Below, piece after piece: positions 54,070-61,957 of a stretch of 64,000 bases of DNA (positions are counted from its first letter, which is position 1; each line of letters opens with the position of its first letter). The position numbers and the translations under genes were made by a program. The notes under the pieces were generated by a model. That model was not told where the DNA came from. It ran no database searches and was given only the letters and a program-made list of their open reading frames with translations. The DNA is from JAIPGX01 sp041650475 (GTDB lineage Bacteria; Babelota; Babeliae; Babelales; UASB340), in assembly GCA_041650475.1 (NCBI GenBank), contig JBAZLD010000002.1:51690-115689 (forward strand). The letters run 5' to 3'.

Positions 54070-55356
54070 ATGAAAAATATAATTAAAAAAATTTTGCTTT
54101 CAATTTTTTTAATTATTTCCTTATCAGCCATTCATGCAATGCAAGATCAAGATATAAATTCAAATCAATTCGAAGAAAGATATTTACTATCTAATTTTAA
54201 GGAAATACTTTATCTAGATTTTTTCAATCTTATAAAAAAAGAAAAATTTAATTTAATAATTGAAGTTTTTGATGATTATGATGATAACGACAATACAAGA
54301 GCCGAAAAAAGTGAAAATGATGCAATTAAATATATTAGTATAATATTTGAAAACGCATTTAATCAAATTTTCTCCAAAAATGAAAATTTGTTTTTATCAG
54401 ACTTTTCTGCATCAGATCAAAAAGAAACTAAAGCCCATTATTTTGCAATAAAAATCCGAGAAATAACCAAAAATATCTTACAAATCGATGAAAAATTTTT
54501 ATGCAAAATAAAAAATTGTGTATTAAGAAATTTGAACAAATTTGTTACCAGTAAAACTGAAAAAATTATTTCAAATTTAGCACAAACAACAGGTAATTTA
54601 ATTTATACTACTTATAATTTACCTGAAAATATAAGAACTAAGTTCCAAAGAATAAGAAATTTAAAAGAAAATACGATTTATGAATTACAACAACGAGCAT
54701 ATGAGATCATGCTTAATGGTTTAGCTGCAAGATTAAAAAATTGTTTAGCCAGATTAGTTGCCAACGATATTAAATATAATGATCCTTTAGATAAAAATAG
54801 TTTATATAAATTTCTAAATAATAAAGACGTAAACAAAGACATTGAAATGAAGATGTTAGAAATTTTACGTAATTATTTCAGTGAAAAAAATAATATAGAT
54901 TTTGTTTTATATCAAAGAGATCCTAAAAGTCCTGAATGCTTAGAATTTAGAAAAAGAGCAAACAGCGAAAAATCTTTTGCTAAAGAAATATATTCTGATT
55001 TATTGAATCTAATTACACAAGAACATTCATTAAATTTTTTTTTAAGTTTTAAAAAAAATTTAGTTATACCAAACTTTATGACTATTTTTAATGATCAACT
55101 AAGAAATTTAGAAAAAACACCAATCAATTGGCGCAAAAGAGTTCTTGTCACTGGAAAATGGTTAGTAAAATTTGGACCATTAGTATCGTTAGGAATAAAA
55201 AAATATCCAAGAGTAATCTGGGATATTTTCAAAAATAAAGATTATTTTCACGGATTCTTATTGGGCGGCATAATTACTGCAGGAGAATTTGCACTACACA
55301 AACTTTGGACCAAAGGAATTTGTTCTTGGATATTTAGGGATAAAAATAAAAATTAA
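54070..55356 (+). CDS. Exported helical protein, function unknown
   Basis: 428 residues with a signal peptide ending SAIHA. The body is acidic then basic, mostly helical, with Asn/Lys/Asp-rich composition. A hydrophobic C-terminal part (GFLLGGIITAGEFALHKLW) may be membrane-inserting. The layout (signal, helices, late hydrophobic segment) is similar to the 51878-52921 protein, but I see no clear alignment. RBS GGAGG. Confidence 0.72.
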   Translation: MKNIIKKILLSIFLIISLSAIHAMQDQDINSNQFEERYLLSNFKEILYLDFFNLIKKEKFNLIIEVFDDYDDNDNTRAEKSENDAIKYISIIFENAFNQIFSKNENLFLSDFSASDQKETKAHYFAIKIREITKNILQIDEKFLCKIKNCVLRNLNKFVTSKTEKIISNLAQTTGNLIYTTYNLPENIRTKFQRIRNLKENTIYELQQRAYEIMLNGLAARLKNCLARLVANDIKYNDPLDKNSLYKFLNNKDVNKDIEMKMLEILRNYFSEKNNIDFVLYQRDPKSPECLEFRKRANSEKSFAKEIYSDLLNLITQEHSLNFFLSFKKNLVIPNFMTIFNDQLRNLEKTPINWRKRVLVTGKWLVKFGPLVSLGIKKYPRVIWDIFKNKDYFHGFLLGGIITAGEFALHKLWTKGICSWIFRDKNKN

Positions 55357-55378
55357 AATTTTGTAATCAATAAAAATT

Positions 55379-55468
55379 TTATTTTTTTAAAAAAAATTTT
55401 CTTAAAAATAACTGCCAAACTATTATTAAAAGCATAATTGCTATTATTGAATGCTCAAATTGACTCAT
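55379..55468 (-). CDS. Predicted 29-aa single-pass membrane peptide
   Basis: This ORF reads MSQFEHSIIAIMLLIIVWQL, then a short Lys/Arg/Phe-rich tail and TAA. It has AAAGGG with good spacing ahead of the ATG, and one hydrophobic stretch with a basic C-terminal end. It lies in a gap with no other gene, downstream of 55501-55647 on the same strand. Such short ORFs can be accidental, so confidence is modest. Confidence 0.4.
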   Translation of the reverse strand: MSQFEHSIIAIMLLIIVWQLFLRKFFLKK

Positions 55469-55500
55469 TATTTATACCCTTTTATACCAAAATAACATAT

Positions 55501-55647
55501 TTATTTACCATGTTGGTTGTAACCTATTTTTTGATTTAAATACTTTTTAAGTTTGTATGAAATTCTATCAATGTATTTTTTAAAAAAGATATTTAAAATC
55601 AAATCTGATGTTATTCCTATAAATAAAAGTTCATACCAATACCACAT
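55501..55647 (-). CDS. Predicted 48-aa membrane-associated peptide
   Basis: MWYWYELLFIGITSDLILNI is followed by a basic segment rich in Lys/Tyr/Asn. The ATG has GAGG six bases upstream, and the ORF lies 12 bases beyond the stop of the 55660-56205 membrane gene on the same strand, so they may be co-transcribed. No family is recognised. Confidence 0.5.
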   Translation of the reverse strand: MWYWYELLFIGITSDLILNIFFKKYIDRISYKLKKYLNQKIGYNQHGK

Positions 55648-55659
55648 TTATACCTCAAT

Positions 55660-56205
55660 TTAGTTAAATTTTTCAGTTAATATATTTTTAATAAACAACA
55701 AAATATCATTATTATTAATATCTACATTTGAAATAAATATATGATATTCTCTTTTGAATAATTTTGCCCAAAAGAAATTCATTTTACCTTGCCAATCAGA
55801 ATTTTTAACTGCTAAATTCGGATTTTTAACTTTAATGCAAATACTTTCTATATTTCCAGCAATTGGACAACAAGAAACCTGATCAATATTTTCCCAAGGA
55901 ATAAAATTATAATATTTTATCCAAATTCCATTTTGATCAATAATTGTGGCAGGAATTTTAGATAAAAGAAGAAAAATAGAATAAATTGTTCCAATTATAA
56001 ATATTGCTATTCCAAAACATAAAATAATTTTTAAAAATAAGATGACTAAAAACAAAAAAAAATTTGATCCATTAAAAGAGCTAGTACTTTTATAAATTTT
56101 TGAAAATAAAAATAACATACCTAAAATCATTGCAGGCATTATAATTAATACCTGCAATGTACTTTTTTTGTTATAATTAATGATATATTGAGTTTTTTTA
56201 TACAT
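55660..56205 (-). CDS. Membrane protein with PH-like soluble domain
   Basis: 181 residues with two transmembrane segments (about 17-35 and 49-80) followed by a soluble C-terminal domain. In it, the motif IIDQNGIWIKYYNFIPWENI resembles the PH-like domain of YcxB/STM3941-type small bacterial membrane proteins. No signal peptide is present. The gene follows the glycine-zipper protein gene and is followed by two very small membrane ORFs, a possible four-gene unit. The role is unknown. Confidence 0.6.
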   Translation of the reverse strand: MYKKTQYIINYNKKSTLQVLIIMPAMILGMLFLFSKIYKSTSSFNGSNFFLFLVILFLKIILCFGIAIFIIGTIYSIFLLLSKIPATIIDQNGIWIKYYNFIPWENIDQVSCCPIAGNIESICIKVKNPNLAVKNSDWQGKMNFFWAKLFKREYHIFISNVDINNNDILLFIKNILTEKFN

Positions 56206-56223
56206 ATAAAACTAATCTAGATT

Positions 56224-57030
56224 TTAAGGAAGAAAAGGAATAGCTGTAAAAAAAGCTCCTACTGCAGTTGAAGCAGTTTCAACAGCAGCAACAGTTGCTG
56301 TAATTCCTCCAACAGCTGTTACCGCTGTTCCAGTTGCTACTGCAGCTTCCGCTGCAAGTCCAGCTCCAGCAATAGCACCTCCAACAACAGTTGCTCCTGC
56401 ACTTGCCCCCAATGTTGCAGCGGCAGTTGCGGCACCTACAGCTGCTCCTGCTGCACCACCAGTTGCAACAACTATTGTTGAAGTTGCAGCTACTGCAGTT
56501 CCATAACATAAAGTCTTTGTAAGCCAATAACTAATAAATCCACAAATAGGTCCACCACCAAGCAATCTTGTTTTAGCATGTATGCAATATTCTCCGTCAC
56601 TCATCTGATTAATAAAAAGATATGCATTTGGTGTCAATTGTTTAATAAGATTCAAAGAATCTTCAGTATTTAATTTTTTAACAATTGGACTATCTAATTC
56701 TTTAACTATGTTTTCAAATTTTTCACCAGAAATTTTAGTAAAAGTTATCTTTTCGCCATTAATTTCAACATCTTTTATTGTTCCTAAAAAATAACTTAAT
56801 TTTTTATTAGAAAGACTTCTTATTTCCTTATCCACAAAACAATTTTGAACATCATAAATTTTTTCATCTTTTATTATATGAAAACCATATTTATCATGAA
56901 ATACTCTTATTTCTCCAAGCCTTGAAGGAACAAATAAATTAGATTTTTCTATTTCCATTACTTTTACTTTTGAGAAAGCATTCACAAATGTAAAGACAAT
57001 AAACAACATACTTAACGTTTTTTTGAACAT
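56224..57030 (-). CDS. Exported glycine-zipper protein
   Basis: 268 residues with a signal peptide (1-20, ending AFS). The N-terminal half is an ordinary Lys/Glu-rich domain. The C-terminal 110 residues are almost wholly Ala, Gly, Thr and Val with G-x3-G spacing (GGAAGAAVGAATAAATLG), a glycine zipper that often inserts in membranes and can form pores. Codons in that half are rich in GC, as forced by Ala/Gly. It could be a membrane-active effector or toxin-like protein. A cysteine-rich reading frame in this tract on the same strand is only a shadow. Confidence 0.75.
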   Translation of the reverse strand: MFKKTLSMLFIVFTFVNAFSKVKVMEIEKSNLFVPSRLGEIRVFHDKYGFHIIKDEKIYDVQNCFVDKEIRSLSNKKLSYFLGTIKDVEINGEKITFTKISGEKFENIVKELDSPIVKKLNTEDSLNLIKQLTPNAYLFINQMSDGEYCIHAKTRLLGGGPICGFISYWLTKTLCYGTAVAATSTIVVATGGAAGAAVGAATAAATLGASAGATVVGGAIAGAGLAAEAAVATGTAVTAVGGITATVAAVETASTAVGAFFTAIPFLP

Positions 57031-57300
57031 GTAATCATCCTTTTTTATGCTTGAAACATAGAATTTATAATTATCGAAAAAATTTTTACAATTTTGAAAT
57101 AAATCTTAATTTTACATGATATTCTCCTTTTAAATTTTGATGTTATCAAAATATTAGTTGTAAAAGATATCATGAATATTTTAAAAATCAATTTAAAATT
57201 TTGAATATATTTTTAAAATAGAATAAGATCGATTTTATTTTGATTTGAATAAAGTGTTTATCTAAGAAAGACACATATAAAATTAAAAAATTATGTAAAT
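57031..57300. other. Gene-free AT-rich region
   Basis: About 270 bases upstream of the glycine-zipper gene, with no ORF or hairpin of note. It borders a truncated gene copy at 57301. Confidence 0.4.
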
Positions 57301-57446
57301 TTATATAGAACAATTGACTACATTATGCCGATCAAATTGCCGCAAATGCTTGTTTTTGTATTTATTTAATTTATTCAAAATATGATCAACAACTGCATCA
57401 ATATCTAAATCTATTTGTCTCCAGTTTTTGCCAAGAACAGTTTTTT
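57301..57446 (-). pseudogene. Remnant of a DUF2608 gene copy
   Basis: The minus strand reads GKNWRQIDLDIDAVVDHILN and ends in a stop. This matches the C-terminus of the HAD gene at 59595-60608 (GENWRQIDLDIDAVVDHILN). The 72 bases 57361-57432 match 59652-59723 with one mismatch. A stop codon lies just upstream in the frame, so only the tail of a former copy remains. It lies between the 57453 gene and the next region. Confidence 0.8.
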
Positions 57447-57452
57447 AAAAAG

Positions 57453-57728
57453 CTATTTTTCAATTTTTATAGCTTTTCCAAAAACAATAGCATTGGCTAT
57501 TTTTTTGTAAGCTCTATCTAAAATTCTTGCAAAAGTAGGTTGAGAAACTCCCATTTTTTTGGCAGCTTCCATTTGAGAAAGATTATCAACATCATATAAT
57601 TTTATAGCCTCAAATTCATCCATCAAAAGAACAGCTTCTTCTAATTCTCTTAATGGGATTCCTTGAGGCTTAAAATAAACTATATTTGGATTACAAAAAA
57701 GTTTTCTTTGCTTTAAAGGTCTAACCAT
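57453..57728 (-). CDS. DUF134 (UPF0251) DNA-binding protein
   Basis: A 91-residue protein with a helix-turn-helix (QMEAAKKMGVSQPTFARIL, about 52-70), like sigma region 4, and the usual N-terminus RPLKQRKL and DEFEAIKLYD. Family members regulate metal- or redox-related operons in anaerobes. It is next to a DUF5320 gene and the metal ABC transporter, so a link to metal homeostasis is plausible. The HTH is clear; the target is unknown. Confidence 0.85.
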   Translation of the reverse strand: MVRPLKQRKLFCNPNIVYFKPQGIPLRELEEAVLLMDEFEAIKLYDVDNLSQMEAAKKMGVSQPTFARILDRAYKKIANAIVFGKAIKIEK

Positions 57729-57731
57729 TTG

Positions 57732-57965
57732 TTATTCTTTTTCTAATTCTCTACTAACTAGATCAAGTTCTCTTTCTAACTCTTTTTTATAATCACTTAG
57801 ACTTTGATAATCATTTTGATCATCTATAAATCGACAATTACCACGAAAAAGTCTACGTCTTAAGCCTGAACCTTTAGGATTAGATAAATTTCTACGACAT
57901 TTACCCATACCTCTTCCAGTTAAAGGGCCTAATCCATTTGGGCCTGTTCCATCAAAATTTGGCAT
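57732..57965 (-). CDS. DUF5320-like small protein
   Basis: I start at the ATG at 57965 (77 aa), with AAAGAGGTT upstream. The N-terminus, FDGTGPNGLGPLTGRGMGKC, is the Gly-rich signature of DUF5320; a short coiled-coil follows. DUF5320 and DUF134 genes are often neighbours in anaerobic bacteria. It overlaps nothing and precedes the DUF134 gene by three bases, so the two are co-translated. The function is unknown. Confidence 0.85.
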   Translation of the reverse strand: MPNFDGTGPNGLGPLTGRGMGKCRRNLSNPKGSGLRRRLFRGNCRFIDDQNDYQSLSDYKKELERELDLVSRELEKE

Positions 57966-58086
57966 AAAAACCTCTTTTTTTAAAAAATTAAACAAATTAA
58001 ACATTATGAATATATATTCATAATATAAAAAATATATTAAGTTTGTCAAATATTAAAATCAATATTTTTAAAATTCTTTAAAATTT

Positions 58087-58857
58087 TTAATTTTTTTTAA
58101 AAAATAACGAAATAAAAAAGAAAAAACTACTAAATATTATAATTAATGGACCTGCTGAAAATCCGAAAACAATAAATAAAAGAGTTCCCAAAAAACTTGC
58201 TAAGCTACCTAAAAATAAAGATAGATAAGAATATTGGAACAAATTTTTACTAAAATTTCTGCTTGTACAGGCTGGGATAGCAACAAGAGCTGCCGTCATA
58301 AGTCCACCAACTATTCTTACCCCTAAAGCTACAACAAGTGCTATACTTATTAAATAAGTAAAGTTATATAATTTAATATTAATATGAATCGAACTTGCAA
58401 TATCATTAGAAACACTCATAAGTACTAATCCAGAATAAATTTTTTTTATAACAAAAAAAATTATTATAGACAAAATAACTGTAATAAAGGTCACTTGAAT
58501 TGATATTTTAGAAATATCACCAATCAAAACTTGCATAGTTTTTTCTTCAGGCAGAAAAAGAAAAGCTACAGCAAGAGATGATGAAAAAACAACAGAAGTT
58601 AAAGCTTCCATTGGTAATTTAGTTCTTTGTTCCAAAAACCAAATTAAAATAATTCCAACAAATAAAAATAATAATGCGCCTAAAGAAACATCAAGATCAT
58701 AAATAACTGCTAAAGTAACCCCTGGAATAGTTAAATGTCCAAAAGCTCCTCCAACTAAAGCCATTCTTTTTGTTACCATTAAAGACCCAATATAACCTGC
58801 AATTCCACCAATAAAAGTGGCTATTATTAAAGCAAAAATAATTTGTAAATTAATCAT
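58087..58857 (-). CDS. znuB: Metal ABC transporter permease (ZnuB-like)
   Basis: 256 residues, starting at the ATG at 58857; an in-frame TTG at 58869 is possible. About seven to nine hydrophobic segments and the motif GHLTIPGVTLAVIYDLDVSLGA mark an ABC-3 permease (Zn/Mn/Fe). The gene follows its ATPase with about eight bases between. A binding protein (ZnuA) is not encoded next to it, so the substrate cannot be told. Confidence 0.88.
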   Translation of the reverse strand: MINLQIIFALIIATFIGGIAGYIGSLMVTKRMALVGGAFGHLTIPGVTLAVIYDLDVSLGALLFLFVGIILIWFLEQRTKLPMEALTSVVFSSSLAVAFLFLPEEKTMQVLIGDISKISIQVTFITVILSIIIFFVIKKIYSGLVLMSVSNDIASSIHINIKLYNFTYLISIALVVALGVRIVGGLMTAALVAIPACTSRNFSKNLFQYSYLSLFLGSLASFLGTLLFIVFGFSAGPLIIIFSSFFFFISLFFKKN

Positions 58858-58865
58858 TTTTATAC

Positions 58866-59558
58866 TCAATTATGCTCATGACTGTAAAATTTAACATCTG
58901 AATGATATAACTCTTTTAATTTTTCTGGCGAAAGAATTTTATCTGGTTTACCCATACATAATTTCTTTTTATTTAAACACAAAACATTACTTGCATGGTC
59001 CCAAACTATATTTAAATCATGCGTAACCAATAAAATTGTTAATTTTTTTTCTTTCCAAAATTTATGCAAAAGGGAATAAATTGTTTCTTCTCCTCCCAAA
59101 TCTATTCCAGATGTTGGCTCATCAAAAAGCAAAATTGATGGTTCGTCAATTAATGCCCATGCAATAACCATTCGTTGAAATTGACCCGTTGAAAGAGTAT
59201 TAAATTGTTTTGTTAATATAGAAGGATCTAGTCCAACTAAATTTAAAAATTCAATTATTTTTGATTTTGATACATTTTTGAATTCAAAAAAATCTTGAAT
59301 ACTTAAAGGTGGAAGATCTTTTCTTACAAATAATTCTTGGGGTGGCAAATAACTAATTTTTTTATTTTTCCATTCAACTTTACCTGTATATGGAACTAAA
59401 CCTAAAAGAGCTTTTAAAAGTGTTGTCTTTCCAGCTCCATTTGGACCAAGAATTACTAACACTTCACCTTTAGTTACATCAAAGCTTAAATCACTAAGTA
59501 TCTTTTCTTGATCAAAAGAAACACTTAAATTTTGAACTTCTAATATTATCTTATTCAT
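58866..59558 (-). CDS. znuC: Metal ABC transporter ATPase (ZnuC-like)
   Basis: The 230-residue ATPase has the Walker A GPNGAGKT (38-45), the signature LSTGQ (about 142-146), the Walker B ILLFDEPTSG (about 160-169) and the H-loop LLVTHDLN. It powers the ABC-3 permease. Transport direction is probably import. Substrate (Zn, Mn or Fe) is open. Confidence 0.94.
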   Translation of the reverse strand: MNKIILEVQNLSVSFDQEKILSDLSFDVTKGEVLVILGPNGAGKTTLLKALLGLVPYTGKVEWKNKKISYLPPQELFVRKDLPPLSIQDFFEFKNVSKSKIIEFLNLVGLDPSILTKQFNTLSTGQFQRMVIAWALIDEPSILLFDEPTSGIDLGGEETIYSLLHKFWKEKKLTILLVTHDLNIVWDHASNVLCLNKKKLCMGKPDKILSPEKLKELYHSDVKFYSHEHN

Positions 59559-59594
59559 AATAAATAAAATTAATTAAATTATTTAAAATACATT

Positions 59595-60608
59595 TTATAT
59601 GTTAACAAAATTACTGAAATTCTGAGTTTTTATTTTTTTATATCTTAACTTTTTATTTAATTTATTCAAAATATGATCAACAACTGCATCAATATCTAAA
59701 TCTATTTGTCTCCAGTTTTCGCCCCAAACTGAATCTAAAAAATTTAAATTTTTATTATTTAATTTAAAATTTACATAAGTTTTACAAGCTTTATACCAAA
59801 TGGCCTCAAATTTTATATCATTCTCTTTAAAGCTTTTCATAGCGCTTAATATGTTTTGTTTTTTATCGTCTACAAAAATAACTTTTTTTATAGGCTTATA
59901 ATCAATAGCATTAAAAAAAGCTATTAAAATTTTGCCTTTATTAACTTTATCATCTGAAAAAATTGAAGGCATTGAAAACAAAACACAATCTTTATATCCA
60001 AATCTTGAATCTTTTTGTGCCGTTCGATTTACAATTTCTTGATCATAAATGCCGGATTCAGTTATATCTATACCCAAAGAATCAAGTTGCTTTAAAGTAA
60101 TTTCTCTTGATTTCCAAGGTCTTGCTGTAAAAATTAAAATTTTTATATCTAAATTTTTGATTTTGTTTATTAACTCAAGCATCTTTTTTTCCACAGGTTT
60201 AACAAAAATTTTGGAATAAATTTGTCCTTGTGGATTAAAAACTTTGTCTTCAACTCTTTTTTTTATATATTTTTGAAATATTTTTAAAATAGATCCTCTT
60301 TGAAAAAGGCTTACATTATTATCATAAACCTTTTGTAAAAATTCTGATTTATATTTTTTAAAAGCCAACTTTGTCATAAACTTTATAACAACATTTAAGT
60401 TAACTTCAAGTTCATGATTATCAGAATTTTTTACATAAGAATCTAGTATTGTTTGATCTATATCAAAAACAAAAAGATTATTTGTTTCAATATATTTTTC
60501 TATATCTTTTATATGATAAGAAATTTGATAATCAAAAGTATAAATAAATTGAAAATTTATAAAAAAAACAAAAATAAGACTTAAAAAATATTTTAAATAT
60601 TTATTCAT
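59595..60608 (-). CDS. Exported HAD phosphatase, DUF2608 family
   Basis: 337 residues, starting at the ATG at 60608. A signal peptide or membrane anchor (about 6-24) precedes a HAD core: nucleophile motif VFDIDQTIL (about 47-55 with D49, D51), FTARPWKSREI (threonine motif) and KKVIFVDDKKQN. DUF2608 occurs in Chlamydia, Legionella and Coxiella relatives and is thought to be an acid-phosphatase-like family. It is one of three exported phosphatase-like proteins in a row; a truncated copy of it is at 57301. Confidence 0.85.
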   Translation of the reverse strand: MNKYLKYFLSLIFVFFINFQFIYTFDYQISYHIKDIEKYIETNNLFVFDIDQTILDSYVKNSDNHELEVNLNVVIKFMTKLAFKKYKSEFLQKVYDNNVSLFQRGSILKIFQKYIKKRVEDKVFNPQGQIYSKIFVKPVEKKMLELINKIKNLDIKILIFTARPWKSREITLKQLDSLGIDITESGIYDQEIVNRTAQKDSRFGYKDCVLFSMPSIFSDDKVNKGKILIAFFNAIDYKPIKKVIFVDDKKQNILSAMKSFKENDIKFEAIWYKACKTYVNFKLNNKNLNFLDSVWGENWRQIDLDIDAVVDHILNKLNKKLRYKKIKTQNFSNFVNI

Positions 60609-60639
60609 AATTCTACTCAAATTTTATGTAAAAAGATCT

Positions 60640-61806
60640 TTATGCTTGCACGCCTGCTACTCGAATTTCTCTCTTTACTTCTTTTTCTATTTCTTTATTC
60701 AACTTTAAAGAATCACTAATTTTTATCCAAGCAATAACAGTTACGTTGCCATCATCATTTACTGCATAAAAAGCGCCCTGAACAAACTTGCCAAACGGTT
60801 TATTAGTTATAATTATGCCATCAGTGTTGCTTGTTTGTTCTGCCTTAAAAGAGCCCAAATGTTTTAATGTTAATCTATCAAAAACATGAAAAATATTTTT
60901 TGCTATACTTTGATCTGTTGCAACAACAAAACCAATTTTTGCACCAGTTGCATAAATTGATATTCCCTCAGGTTCACAAGCAAACATATTTTCACCCAAT
61001 AATTGGTTTAAAAAATATCCATCTAAATCATAAATTTTTATATTTTTTTGTTTTGGACTTTCATCAGCAACAAAAAGCCTATTATTTTCTGGATCAACTG
61101 CAATAGATTCAACTTTATATAAAACTCCAGCACCAGCAGTATCCCCAAATTTCTTTATAAATTCTGATTTCAAAATATTATCTTTTATATCAACTTGATA
61201 TATATGAACTCGGTCCCCCATTTCCTGTAAATTTTTGGTTATGTATGAGTCTGTAACATAGACTATGTAATTACCAAGACTATTTTTATATATAGTAATA
61301 CCATATGGTCTTTTTAAATTATTTTCTCCAATAAAACCCAAAGAATTGCAATCCGGCAAAGAAAAAACTTGAACTCTTTTATTATCTCTTTCAGTAATAA
61401 AAGCAAAATTATCTATAACAAAAATACCGTTAGGTCTTAAAAGTTCTCCTAATTGCCCGCCTTGAGTTCCAAAATATTTTATAAAATCTCCTGTTAATGC
61501 ATCGTAAATTATTATTTTATGTGTAGATTTTGCAGTTGCTAGTAACCAATTTTGACCATCGGGACCATGCCATATAGCTAAAGAATCAATATTATTATCT
61601 CTATCTCTTTTAGTAAAAAAATCAGCAGAAATAGTTTTTGCGGATTCATAAATATTTTTTGTAAATTTAAGTGAATGCACTTTTTCTTTTAAAACTTTGA
61701 CTGGCTTAAATATTTCTTTTTTTTGAACAAATTTTACATAGATAATAGCCACGACGGTTAAAAAAATTATTATTGTAGCAGCTATATTTTTTATATTTTT
61801 ATTCAT
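60640..61806 (-). CDS. Membrane-anchored phytase-like beta-propeller
   Basis: 388 residues, with the ATG at 61806 chosen by GGGGGCG upstream. A single N-terminal membrane segment (about 8-28) is followed by a six-bladed propeller. The phrases DRDNNIDSLAIWH, FVVATDQSI and NTDGIIITNKPFGKFVQG match the 3-phytase family pattern (TDG near the end). Phytases release phosphate from inositol phosphates. Calcium-binding residues cannot be checked by eye, and the NHL type propeller is a possible alternative. Confidence 0.7.
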   Translation of the reverse strand: MNKNIKNIAATIIIFLTVVAIIYVKFVQKKEIFKPVKVLKEKVHSLKFTKNIYESAKTISADFFTKRDRDNNIDSLAIWHGPDGQNWLLATAKSTHKIIIYDALTGDFIKYFGTQGGQLGELLRPNGIFVIDNFAFITERDNKRVQVFSLPDCNSLGFIGENNLKRPYGITIYKNSLGNYIVYVTDSYITKNLQEMGDRVHIYQVDIKDNILKSEFIKKFGDTAGAGVLYKVESIAVDPENNRLFVADESPKQKNIKIYDLDGYFLNQLLGENMFACEPEGISIYATGAKIGFVVATDQSIAKNIFHVFDRLTLKHLGSFKAEQTSNTDGIIITNKPFGKFVQGAFYAVNDDGNVTVIAWIKISDSLKLNKEIEKEVKREIRVAGVQA

Positions 61807-61899
61807 GACGCCCCCTTTAAAAACCCTAAATTTAATATATCGTCCCAATTACCTAGAATATTTTAAATTTTTTTAAAAAGAAAAAGCAATAAAGTAAAT

Positions 61900-61936
61900 A
61901 AAAGGCCCGAGTAAATTTAATTTACTCGGGCCTTTT
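61900..61936 (-). terminator. Terminator of the lectin-like/phosphoesterase gene
   Basis: Arms AAAAGGCCCGAGTAAATT and AATTTACTCGGGCCTTTT with one loop base, followed by T-rich sequence, about 20 bases beyond the stop of the gene at 61958. Confidence 0.85.
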
Positions 61937-61957
61937 ATTTAGAAATATCTATTTAAT

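Noticed and set aside
56279..56527. Cysteine-rich ORF of 82 codons on the same strand as the glycine-zipper gene
   Set aside because: It is a frame-shifted reading of the Ala/Gly codon tract (GCN/GGN read as TGC), so the cysteine pattern is an artefact.
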